A DNA stretch of 6,261 nt from a bacterium (GCA_030432505.1 JAUIHA010000050.1:1-6261); one strand, 5' to 3'. Shown: positions 1 to 5,740, counted from the first letter of the stretch. Notes: generated by a model from the sequence alone, not told the origin. Program-made: numbers and translations.

Positions 1-82
1 TATCTTGTAACCCATGTGGCTCCAAGGGTCGCTATGCCCTCGAGAAGCAGAAGTACCTGCTTTGGAGGGAACTCCCCAGAAC
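1..82. other. GC-richer sequence downstream of gene G
   Basis: By my count this stretch is about 54% GC (43 of 80 bases), against roughly 40% for the rest of the window. It contains a short perfect hairpin, AAGCAG with CTGCTT around a six-base loop, and a wider pairing CTCCAA with TTGGAG. There is no T-tract after the hairpin in either direction, so it does not look like an intrinsic terminator for gene G. On the minus strand two reading frames other than that of gene G stay open through it to the window edge. It could be the edge of a dispersed repeat, the start of another gene, or part of a frame-shifted tail of gene G. I cannot decide between these. Confidence 0.4.
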
Positions 83-1561
83 TTATCCAAAGAATATTCG
101 TTGTAAAACACGCTCAATCTTCTCTCCTTCTTGAATTGCTGTTGAATGCTTTTGTACAAATTGAGTGATAAAACGTTCTTGCTCAGTAGTTTCTGATGAT
201 GCATCATCAGTGTGCTCGAGAACTACCCCAGATGATGGAAACACAACATCGTCCTCGTTGTCATGTTTTGTGTGTTCATCCTCATCAAGTTTTTCAAGGG
301 TAAGGTCTGGTTGTGCTGAAACTCTCGTTATAGATATAGTTTTATTTTTGTAGTATTTCCAAATTACTTGATAATCATCACTGTCAGCGTCAATGTGTAA
401 TGTTTGAATTTCTTCTGGGGTAAATGTTTTGCTTTCAACTGTTGTTAAACCTTTTTTCTTAAGAATATATATTGTTACTTGTCCATTATAGTCTCGAGCT
501 ACGAGGAATATGTGCTCGAAATTTTCTTTAAAGGTTTCGCAGCATAGTACTTTTGCATGACCAATTGAATACAGAGCTTCAGACTCCGCACAGTGGATGA
601 GGACAGCGTTGTCTCCGTCTTCTGATTGTATAACATCGTATGATAATGCGTGTGTTACAACTTCAAAATCATCATTTACTGGCGCGGTTTGATGTTTGAT
701 TTTTGAAAAATCTACATCTGTAGGCGAACCGTGGCTTGCTGTAGAGGTATCATCGTCTTCACCTTCACCTTCTTGTTCATCGTCATCGTCGTGAGTACCA
801 GTGACGTTGTCTTGTAACATTGGCGCTACAATAGGTGTTGTTTCATGAACAGATCCTGTATCAAGAGGGTTTGTAGTATCAAGTGTTGGTTCATTATCTT
901 TACACCATTGTTCCAGTGCTTCAATTTGTTGAGCCATTGAAGTAGTTAATGGTATAATAGGTCTTTCTTCGCGAGTAGCTGTGCGAGTTTTGATAACGCT
1001 ACCATCATTGATATTGTAAAGCGTCATTTTCATGGCACCTGTTCCACAATAGTCTATGCATACGTAAGCAACGTTTGAATCCTGAGAATGTGGAGCGCAG
1101 TACATCAGTATGTTGGGAAAAGGTACTTCAACTTTGAGTTTGCCTTGGATGAGTGCATAGTTATTGCCTGGTTTTTCAACGTTAATAAATTTGTAGAAGG
1201 TTTCTTCATCACTACCGTTTTCACCTTCATCATGATCAACTAGGCTTTCATCCCTATTTTTTTTCTTATCGGGTTTTCCTGTGCTGTGATCAGGAGTTGG
1301 TGTTTCGGGAGGGAAGTTGTCTCTTGGTGTTTGACCATCATCTTGACCATCTGTAGAACCATCATGTTGACTAGGCTGCTCGTCTTCATCATCTGAATCA
1401 GGCATGGCATTTCTACCGCACCATGTTCTGACATCGCAAGGATTCGCACCGCGACGACGACTTTTATCCCGTTGTGTGCTGTGTGCTGGGCCAGCAAAAA
1501 CATCTTGAAAACAAGAAAGAGAAAGAAGTACTAAGAGAAGTTTGAGTACAAACCTTTTCAT
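83..1561 (-). CDS. Gene G: large secreted acidic protein with two diverged beta modules
   Basis: I do not recognise a named family for this 492-residue protein. Residues 1-23 form a signal peptide (KRFVLKLLLVLLSLSCF core, likely cleavage after DVFA). A basic, Cys-containing stretch (31-50, with RRR) follows, then a long Asp/Glu/Ser/Pro-rich linker (54-120). Module 1 spans about 122-200 (strands NVAYVCIDY and MTLYNINDGS). A second acidic linker covers 256-285, and module 2 about 297-415 (EHIFLVARDY, VTIYILKKKG, VIWKYYKNKTISI). A third acidic stretch lies at 423-462. The C-terminus is a likely amphipathic helix (460-490). The two modules look like an internal duplication and match those of genes A-D. 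Cys155, 168, 172, 324, 340 and 341 might form disulfides outside the cytoplasm. The start is set by AAGGAG seven bases upstream. Role unknown; an exported surface or effector-type protein is inference. Confidence 0.88.
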   Translation of the reverse strand: MKRFVLKLLLVLLSLSCFQDVFAGPAHSTQRDKSRRRGANPCDVRTWCGRNAMPDSDDEDEQPSQHDGSTDGQDDGQTPRDNFPPETPTPDHSTGKPDKKKNRDESLVDHDEGENGSDEETFYKFINVEKPGNNYALIQGKLKVEVPFPNILMYCAPHSQDSNVAYVCIDYCGTGAMKMTLYNINDGSVIKTRTATREERPIIPLTTSMAQQIEALEQWCKDNEPTLDTTNPLDTGSVHETTPIVAPMLQDNVTGTHDDDDEQEGEGEDDDTSTASHGSPTDVDFSKIKHQTAPVNDDFEVVTHALSYDVIQSEDGDNAVLIHCAESEALYSIGHAKVLCCETFKENFEHIFLVARDYNGQVTIYILKKKGLTTVESKTFTPEEIQTLHIDADSDDYQVIWKYYKNKTISITRVSAQPDLTLEKLDEDEHTKHDNEDDVVFPSSGVVLEHTDDASSETTEQERFITQFVQKHSTAIQEGEKIERVLQRIFFG

Positions 1562-1673
1562 TACAAAGCTCCTTACTTCTTTGTGTATAGTAAAAAAATA
1601 CTAATTTTATTTTTCTACACTACAACGTATGCATGAGAAGCTCAAGAAATAAACGATATTTTTTCTTTTGTAT
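1562..1673. other. AT-rich F-G intergenic gap
   Basis: This 112-bp gap separates genes F and G. It is very AT-rich, with a run of seven T on the minus strand at 1592-1598 and an AAGGAG ribosome binding site for gene G at 1569-1574. No convincing terminator for gene F is visible; the only hairpin near the F stop is a weak A/T stem without a T-tail. Confidence 0.5.
1598..1625 (-). promoter_or_regulatory. Candidate promoter for gene G
   Basis: On the minus strand TTGTAG (1620-1625) and TAGTAT (1598-1603) are separated by 16 bases, an acceptable -35/-10 layout in an AT-rich gap. Transcription would start near 1590, leaving a leader of about 30 bases before gene G. Each hexamer differs from consensus at two positions and such matches are common in AT-rich DNA, so this is a weak call. 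Confidence 0.22.
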
Positions 1674-2093
1674 TTATGCCGTGTGTCTATGCAGTGTTTT
1701 TGTGTTTGCTTTATCTGCTTCAAGTTGTGCAATGCAGTTGTCCAGAGCTGATTTGCATGCGGCATACTGTTTGAAGATAGTAAGCGTTTCTCCAAGGTGT
1801 TCTTTGGTTTCTTCCATAACCGGAATAGACCTGCAGAGTTCTCCAGTTTTTTTGCAATGAAGATTAATGAAGTAGGTATTGTGCCGAGATATCAAGTACA
1901 CCGCGAGTACATTACTGTAATGGTCTCCATATTCACAGTGCACAACGGTTAATTCGTTGAGATTGTCAAAATGAATGGTATCCGTTTTTTGATCGATAGT
2001 AACTTTATAAAAAAACTTTGTTGCCTGGATGTTTGGTCCAAAAACACAAGCAGTGAGTAGTGTGATAAAAAGTGTAAAACAATGTTTTGTCAT
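1674..2093 (-). CDS. Gene F: small Cys-rich exported protein, possibly a lipoprotein
   Basis: This 139-residue protein has no family I can name. The N-terminus is a short signal peptide. It can be read two ways: signal peptidase I cleavage after NIQA (residue 24), or lipoprotein processing at LTAC, where residues 13-16 fit the lipobox pattern and put Cys16 at the mature end. Residues 26-92 resemble module 1 of gene G, with VVHCEYGDHYSNVLAVYLIS against the YCAPHSQDSNVAYVCID region, followed by a strand (YFINLHCKKTGELC). Residues 96-135 are predicted helical and may form a short coiled coil. Cys53, 80, 87, 113 and 120 could pair as disulfides. The ribosome binding site is poor: AGGA lies 11 bases before the ATG. 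A nearer upstream ATG (AACTATGCAACA) meets a TGA after two codons and cannot be the start. Confidence 0.8.
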   Translation of the reverse strand: MTKHCFTLFITLLTACVFGPNIQATKFFYKVTIDQKTDTIHFDNLNELTVVHCEYGDHYSNVLAVYLISRHNTYFINLHCKKTGELCRSIPVMEETKEHLGETLTIFKQYAACKSALDNCIAQLEADKANTKTLHRHTA

Positions 2094-2127
2094 TGTTGCA
2101 TAGTTCCTGATAAAAAGCTTGTAGCTA

Positions 2128-2180
2128 TACAGATGTCACCCCGGACTCTGATCAGGAGTCCAAATATAATTCCTTATTTT
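2128..2180 (+). repeat. Palindromic repeat copy R1
   Basis: R1 is a single copy of the dispersed palindromic repeat also found twice at 4003-4111. It begins TACAGATGTCACCC, identical over those 14 bases to the complement of copy R3, and ends CCAAATATAATTCCTTAT. Its core is an inverted repeat, GGACTC (2143-2148) and GAGTCC (2156-2161), with a loop that contains the palindrome TGATCA. It fills most of the gap between genes E and F. It lacks a T-tract on either strand, so it is not an obvious terminator, though a folded transcript could affect mRNA stability. Confidence 0.75.
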
Positions 2181-2207
2181 GAAACACGGAAGCAGAGTAT
2201 ATACTAC

Positions 2208-2657
2208 TTACTCAATATTTGAAACTTTAAAAGCAAAAACACGCTTTTTGTAGTATTTGGGGTTATATACTCCCTGCTCAAAAGCTTTGTGATCAAATAG
2301 CTTTACTTCATCGCTTTCTGCATTAAGTCCCATAAGTTCACGCCATCGCCATGCAAGGTTGCTGATAGTCATGTTGTGAGACTCTTTGAGTTGTGAAAGA
2401 GGAATTAGAAAAGCACTTTTTTTTGTTTTGCAAAATGCATTGTTTTCCATTTCTCCAGTAACAAGTAAAAATTGTTGATCTTCACATGAAATTAGATAGG
2501 CATGAGAATATGACTTATTGGCTTCAAGCGTTACTTTTTTAAGTATTTTTGCCTGAGAAAGTTTGTGACTATCTCCAAGTATTTTTTTTAGATCATGTGC
2601 TTGTATTGTGTATGTATTAATGTACAAGAGAACAAACAGAAGTAAAAATTTTTTCAT
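2208..2657 (-). CDS. Gene E: small exported protein of unknown function
   Basis: This is a 149-residue protein of no family I recognise. Residues 1-20 are a clear signal peptide (MKKF, then LLLFVLLYIN, with cleavage after TIQA), giving a mature chain of about 129 residues. The mature part has a predicted strand pair (SYSHAYLISC and QQFLLVTGEM), a small Ser/Lys segment, a Trp-containing helix (NLAWRWRELMGL, residues 100-111) and a Tyr/Lys-rich tail (NPKYYKKRVFAFKV). Two Cys (58 and 76) could pair. The AYLIS-type strand faintly recalls gene F, but I would not assign it to the module family on this alone. The open frame extends 13 codons further upstream, but GGAG five bases before the inner ATG and the signal peptide fix the start here; the extension would run back through a terminator hairpin. 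Expression may depend on readthrough from C-D. Confidence 0.85.
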   Translation of the reverse strand: MKKFLLLFVLLYINTYTIQAHDLKKILGDSHKLSQAKILKKVTLEANKSYSHAYLISCEDQQFLLVTGEMENNAFCKTKKSAFLIPLSQLKESHNMTISNLAWRWRELMGLNAESDEVKLFDHKAFEQGVYNPKYYKKRVFAFKVSNIE

Positions 2658-2662
2658 TAGTT

Positions 2663-2670
2663 CTCCCTCT
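2663..2670 (-). promoter_or_regulatory. Ribosome binding site of gene E
   Basis: AGAGGGAG on the minus strand ends five bases before the inner ATG of gene E. It decides this start against a longer frame beginning at 2696. The context (GGGAGAACTAATGAA) closely resembles that of gene D (AGGAGAACTCATGAA). Confidence 0.75.
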
Positions 2671-2676
2671 TTAAAA

Positions 2677-2703
2677 TTAAAAAGGGCTTGTAACACAAGC
2701 CCT
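2677..2703 (-). terminator. Intrinsic terminator of the C-D operon
   Basis: On the minus strand AGGGCTTGT and ACAAGCCCT form a perfect nine-base-pair stem with a three-base loop (2683-2703). TTTTTAATTTT follows directly. It lies 12 bases past the stop codon of gene D and ends just before the ribosome binding site of gene E, so it could stop C-D transcription or act as a leader attenuator for E. Confidence 0.85.
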
Positions 2704-2715
2704 GTGAGTTGCTAT

Positions 2716-3267
2716 TTATTTGTATAACTTAATAGTCTGAAGAACCTGAGGAGCATTTCTTGTTGGTCGTGTTACTTGAAGTTGTGTTCCACCTTGTGAC
2801 CATTGTAGGTTTTTTGCACGGTTGCTAATTCCGTTTTTATATGAAGTTTTTCCATTTTGTGCGTTATAGATGCAAACTGTTATTTTTTGAAAACCTTTAC
2901 TTCTCTTTCTTGTATTCCAGCTACTTTTATAACCAAGAAGCAGAGCAAAGATTGTTGGATTTGTTGGATTTTGATACAGACAATTACCAATTATTTTTCG
3001 CTGGTCAATGGTGAGTACCTTGCCATATTGTTTCCCCTGATTCCAAAATGATATTTTATGACGAAGGTTGTTGGTCCCGCTACTGATAATTTTGTATGAC
3101 TCATTATTACCGAAGTTTACATTGCGCATATCTTCATCAGCATCTTGTTGAGTATTTCCAGAACCCCAGTTCCATGGCAAGAGAGCTTGCATTGCCTGAC
3201 ATGAGTTTGATGTGAGCGAAAGAGTAAGTGCACTAGCAAAAAGATAACGTAAGAGTTTTTTGTTCAT
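2716..3267 (-). CDS. Gene D: small basic secreted protein, paralogue of gene C
   Basis: This 183-residue protein is a shortened relative of gene C. Residues 1-25 are a signal peptide (LFASALTLSLTSNSCQA), matching gene C in shape and residues. The mature chain opens with an aromatic patch (LLPWNWGSG) and the motif DEDMRNVNF, the counterpart of QEDLRSVFA in C. The beta module follows directly with no acidic linker: CLYQNPTNPTIFALLLGY (96-113), ITVCIYNAQNG (129-139) and LQWSQGGTQLQV (154-165). The WSQGG motif resembles the WSPDG turn of PD40/WD40 blades, here with Gly in place of Asp. The mature protein is basic, by my count about 22 Lys/Arg to 6 Asp/Glu. The start is set by AAGGAG five bases before the ATG, which rejects a 27-codon upstream extension overlapping gene C. 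It lies 19 bp after gene C, so the two are co-transcribed. Confidence 0.88.
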   Translation of the reverse strand: MNKKLLRYLFASALTLSLTSNSCQAMQALLPWNWGSGNTQQDADEDMRNVNFGNNESYKIISSGTNNLRHKISFWNQGKQYGKVLTIDQRKIIGNCLYQNPTNPTIFALLLGYKSSWNTRKRSKGFQKITVCIYNAQNGKTSYKNGISNRAKNLQWSQGGTQLQVTRPTRNAPQVLQTIKLYK

Positions 3268-3272
3268 GAGTT

Positions 3273-3278
3273 CTCCTT
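3273..3278 (-). promoter_or_regulatory. Ribosome binding site of gene D
   Basis: AAGGAG on the minus strand ends five bases before the ATG at 3265-3267, inside the 19-bp gap after gene C. It selects this start over an ATG 81 bases further upstream that lies inside gene C and would add residues without signal-peptide character. Confidence 0.8.
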
Positions 3279-3286
3279 TTTTAGAA

Positions 3287-3985
3287 TTAACGGTTAACAC
3301 TGATTTTCTCTGCTTGGCCTGAGTTGAGAATACAAATGTGTTTGCCATCTTGGCTCCACATAATGCCTTGAGGCTCTTTACTTTTTATTTGGCGAGTTCG
3401 AATAAAAGAACCTTTTTGTGCATTGTAAATACGAAGGGTGATAGTTTTATATTTTTTTGTTGTATCGTCGTATTGATAACCAAGAAGCATGGCAAATAAA
3501 TGTTCATCAAGGGGACTTTGATAGAGTTTTTCACCAAGTATCACGTGGTTTTTGATTTCAAAGCTTGCATTATACTGAGTAAATGCAACAAGACAGCAAA
3601 GTTCATTGTTTGCATCTTTCAGGAGAAGATATGGGTCTTCGGTAATGATTTCATCCTCATCATCTTCGTCGTCAGACTCTTGCTCAGGTTCTCTTTCAGC
3701 ATCATTTTCAGGTTGATATTCTTCTAGATTTTGTGCTTCACCCATTTCTTCTTGTTCGTCTTCAGGTTTTTCTTCGCTTCTTATTGTTAAGTGCTCAAAG
3801 TCATCAGCAAGCTCTTGCTCTGTGGGGGCAGCGAATACGCTTCTAAGGTCTTCTTGAGCATCAGCAGGGTCGAGTTGTGATGCATATATAAGGGATCCGA
3901 AAGGCCAAACGGCATAGCATGAAGATGCAATGAGTGAAAGGGTAAAAAAGGTTGCAAGAATTGTGCGTAAGAAATTTTTATTCAT
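3287..3985 (-). CDS. Gene C: secreted acidic protein with WSxDG beta module
   Basis: This 232-residue protein has a signal peptide (residues 1-25, ILATFFTLSLIASSCYA), then an aromatic start (VWPFGS) and the short motif AQEDLRSVFA shared with genes D and B. Residues 56-116 are a strongly Asp/Glu-rich linker, including SDDEDDEDE. The C-terminal module spans about 117-230: YLLLKDANNEL, LYQSPLDEHLFAMLLGY, ITLRIYNAQKG and IMWSQDGKHICIL. WSQDGKHI matches the WSPDGK-type turn of TolB/PD40 and WD40-like propeller blades, which is family knowledge. A single module is too short to close a propeller, so the fold or assembly is uncertain. Function unknown. It is the first gene of a two-gene operon with D. 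A 14-residue upstream extension (MLNQVQHDVHKG) is only the palindromic repeat read as protein; AAGGAG five bases before the inner ATG sets the start. Confidence 0.88.
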   Translation of the reverse strand: MNKNFLRTILATFFTLSLIASSCYAVWPFGSLIYASQLDPADAQEDLRSVFAAPTEQELADDFEHLTIRSEEKPEDEQEEMGEAQNLEEYQPENDAEREPEQESDDEDDEDEIITEDPYLLLKDANNELCCLVAFTQYNASFEIKNHVILGEKLYQSPLDEHLFAMLLGYQYDDTTKKYKTITLRIYNAQKGSFIRTRQIKSKEPQGIMWSQDGKHICILNSGQAEKISVNR

Positions 3986-3990
3986 TTGGA

Positions 3991-3996
3991 CTCCTT
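3991..3996 (-). promoter_or_regulatory. Ribosome binding site of gene C
   Basis: AAGGAG on the minus strand lies five bases before the ATG at 3983-3985 and immediately beyond repeat copy R2. It decides the start of gene C against an ATG inside the repeat. Confidence 0.8.
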
Positions 3997-4002
3997 TATG
4001 CA

Positions 4003-4048
4003 CGTCATGCTGAACTTGATTCAGCATCCAAATGTGATTTCCTTATTT
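4003..4048 (+). repeat. Palindromic repeat copy R2
   Basis: R2 contains a perfect eight-base-pair inverted repeat, ATGCTGAA (4007-4014) and TTCAGCAT (4020-4027), around a five-base loop, followed by CCAAATGTGATTTCCTTAT. It matches R1 and R3 in layout and flanks. Elements with this core (TCATGCTGAA, TTCAGCATC) are, as I recall, widespread in bacterial genomes and are often mis-annotated as peptide starts. In a gene C transcript the hairpin would fold in the 5' leader, about 20 bases before the start codon. Confidence 0.8.
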
Positions 4049-4057
4049 ATTTTAATT

Positions 4058-4111
4058 ATAAGGAGTTATATTTGGACCCTGAATAGCGAGTTCAGGGTGA
4101 CATCTGTAGAA
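4058..4111 (-). repeat. Palindromic repeat copy R3
   Basis: R3 carries an eight-base-pair inverted repeat, ACCCTGAA (4076-4083) and TTCAGGGT (4091-4098), around a seven-base loop. Its outer end reads TACAGATGTCACCC on the minus strand, as in R1. Compared with R2, stem positions 2 and 3 differ and the opposite arm changes to match. Confidence 0.8.
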
Positions 4112-4191
4112 TAAGTAGCGTTATATTTTTATTCATTAATCGTGTTTTCTAAAGTACGCATAAAAGATTTGTTTTGAAAAGAGATTAAGAA

Positions 4192-4218
4192 AATAGGGCC
4201 TGATTTTCAGGCCCTATT
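4192..4218 (-). terminator. Strong intrinsic terminator of gene B
   Basis: AATAGGGCCTGA (4192-4203) and TCAGGCCCTATT (4207-4218) form a perfect twelve-base-pair stem with a three-base loop. On the minus strand it begins seven bases after the gene B stop codon and is followed by TTCTTAATCTCTTTT, a broken T-tract. This separates gene B from the C-D operon. Confidence 0.85.
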
Positions 4219-4224
4219 GTTATT

Positions 4225-5652
4225 TTAGTTGTTTCCGTTAATTGGTATTGTTATCTGTGTATTTCCAATTTGGATTGTTGTATCATTTATCCAACGGATT
4301 TTTTGTGAACGTAGGCTTTTGTTAAGTCTTGTTTTTATTTGTTTAGACTTCTTTTTGGTTGCGTCATGCACATAGAGACGTAAATCAATTATTGTGCGGC
4401 TTTTCTTTCTGCGATTGTTTGTTCGGCGAGTAACTAAATAGACAAACAAGTGTTTTCTCCAAGGGTGTTGGGTAATGCTTTTTCTAACAACAGGATGTTT
4501 GTGACGTGCCATTGAAATAGGTTGGTCATTGCAAAGAAACGTGATTTGCAAGTTACTTTTGTTTGCTTTATAGCGGTAAATATTTTTTACAGGATTTCCA
4601 AGGATCGCGTTTCTAAAATGTTCTAAGTCGTTAAGATTTTTTGTTTTTGGTTTGAACATATCAGGAGAATATTCCCAATTTTGATCAATCTCGTGAAGTA
4701 ATGGTACCATTTCCATTGTTTCGTTGTCGCTTCCATCGTCAACGCTTGTCATTTGCTTCCTTATTTCGTCATTCCATTCGTCTTGTACCTTTTGAGGATA
4801 GTAGGAATATGGCATCCATCCTTGAGGTTTATCTGTCGTATCTTCATCTGATGATCGGTGTGTAAGAGCAAAAGGAGGAGCGCTTGATTTTCGTGCATTC
4901 CAGAGAGGTACAGGTTGTTTGTCCAATGAAAGTTGAGCGAGTGTTCTTTGTAGATGGAGGAGATCTATGTCTACAGACAGATCTGTTGGAGGTGTAAGGT
5001 TTCTTTGCGGTGTTGGACGCTGAAGGTATTGTTGTGCGTGTGATAGATTTATAGTTTTTGTTTCTACAGAGTTGTCAGTACAGTTGTATTCTATAAAAAT
5101 TACAGTATCTCTTTGTGGTTTTATTACCAAAAGTAAGTATGAGTTTGAGGATTCGTTTTTTTGAATGAAGAAAAAGTCGCTTGGTGTTACTAGAATGGTA
5201 GATTCGTTATCATCTCCATCAGTAAATTTAATGATAGTGCCATGAGATACTTGGAGAACGTGGAATGGGCTTTCGTCTGATACTGGGCTTGATTCAAGCG
5301 TCATGAGAGCAAGTTCTTTGCTGAGTTTATCAGTATCTTGCTCGTCATCATCGTGCTTTTCTTTAGAATCATCTTCTTCATCAGAAATTAAGGCAGGCAT
5401 ATCTTTATAAGGATCTTCTTCATCAACTTTTTGCTGTTGTTGTACTGAAAATACATCTTGAAGAGTTTCCTCTGGATCTGTTGTTGATTCCCAACTTGGT
5501 AGATAATTCAGAGGATTTCCATATTTCTTTGCCGTTTTCCATGCTTTTCCTAATGTTTGTTTCATCCCAAAACATGGTGGCGATGAAAATGATAGAGCAA
5601 ATACCTGAATTAAAATAAAAATAAACAGATTGTTCCTTAAGAATTTCTTCAT
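4225..5652 (-). CDS. Gene B: two-domain secreted protein, acidic N half and basic C-terminus
   Basis: This 475-residue protein has no family I can name. Residues 1-29 look like a signal peptide (LFIFILIQVFALSFSSPPCFG). ETLQDVFSV (62-70) is the post-signal motif of genes C and D. An acidic linker (76-108) leads to a first domain at about 129-210 (FHVLQVSHGTIIKF, FFFIQKNESSNSYLLLVIK, TVIFIEYNCTDNS), resembling the modules of gene G. A low-complexity Pro/Ser/Thr/Asp region (211-345) follows. The C-terminal module (about 350-472) carries HPWRKHLFVYLVTRR, IDLRLYVHDATKK and IRWINDTTIQI, aligning with C and D, but is unusually Lys/Arg-rich (RRTNNRRKKSRT). The protein thus joins both module variants. 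GGGGAG six bases before the ATG sets the start. It has its own terminator and probably its own promoter. Role unknown. Confidence 0.88.
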   Translation of the reverse strand: MKKFLRNNLFIFILIQVFALSFSSPPCFGMKQTLGKAWKTAKKYGNPLNYLPSWESTTDPEETLQDVFSVQQQQKVDEEDPYKDMPALISDEEDDSKEKHDDDEQDTDKLSKELALMTLESSPVSDESPFHVLQVSHGTIIKFTDGDDNESTILVTPSDFFFIQKNESSNSYLLLVIKPQRDTVIFIEYNCTDNSVETKTINLSHAQQYLQRPTPQRNLTPPTDLSVDIDLLHLQRTLAQLSLDKQPVPLWNARKSSAPPFALTHRSSDEDTTDKPQGWMPYSYYPQKVQDEWNDEIRKQMTSVDDGSDNETMEMVPLLHEIDQNWEYSPDMFKPKTKNLNDLEHFRNAILGNPVKNIYRYKANKSNLQITFLCNDQPISMARHKHPVVRKSITQHPWRKHLFVYLVTRRTNNRRKKSRTIIDLRLYVHDATKKKSKQIKTRLNKSLRSQKIRWINDTTIQIGNTQITIPINGNN

Positions 5653-5676
5653 ACTTCTCTCCCCTTTAAAAATGTC

Positions 5677-5709
5677 AAAAACTTCTCGTCAGTTTACCTG
5701 TAAGTTTTT
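5677..5709 (-). promoter_or_regulatory. Hairpin in the gene B leader
   Basis: AAAAACTT (5677-5684) and AAGTTTTT (5702-5709) can pair over eight bases, with a 17-base loop that holds a further short CAG/CTG pairing. On the minus strand the second arm ends in five T. It lies 24 bases before the gene B start. It may be a weak terminator for gene A or a leader structure; the all-A/T character of most of the stem makes it uncertain. Confidence 0.35.
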
Positions 5710-5740
5710 AGCCTGTGAAGAAATTAACCATTCCTTCCTA

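Larger units (their letters stand above)
4003..4111. repeat. REPIN-like doublet: R2 and R3 in inverted orientation
   Basis: R2 and R3 face each other tail to tail, joined through CCTTAT and ATAAGG (4041-4046 and 4058-4063) with an A/T centre. The whole stretch is therefore a long imperfect palindrome with a small hairpin on each arm. This is the architecture of REP doublets (REPINs), which are known to be moved by separate transposases; no transposase is present here. Confidence 0.65.

Noticed and set aside
1240..1503. 87-codon minus-strand frame inside gene G
   Set aside because: It is a shifted frame of the gene G linker region. Its Met-rich repetitive composition comes from the GAT/TCATCA-rich acidic codons.
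1633..1860. Plus-strand frame of 75 codons with a signal-peptide-like N-terminus
   Set aside because: It is antisense to gene F, has no ribosome binding site, and its hydrophobic start comes from AT-rich intergenic DNA and the complement of the F coding frame.
2143..2161. R1 hairpin as a terminator for gene E
   Set aside because: The stem is only six base pairs and no T-tract follows on the minus strand; the match to R2 and R3 explains it better as a repeat.
3268..3348. 27-codon N-terminal extension of gene D
   Set aside because: It overlaps the end of gene C, lacks signal-peptide character, and AAGGAG lies before the inner ATG.
3986..4027. N-terminal extension of gene C beginning MLNQVQHDVHKG
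   Set aside because: This is repeat copy R2 read as protein. The ribosome binding site and signal peptide belong to the inner ATG.
5673..5678. Perfect TTGACA on the minus strand before gene B
   Set aside because: A -10 at normal spacing would overlap the start codon region (AGTATG) and does not match TATAAT; the hexamer is part of the T-rich end of a hairpin.
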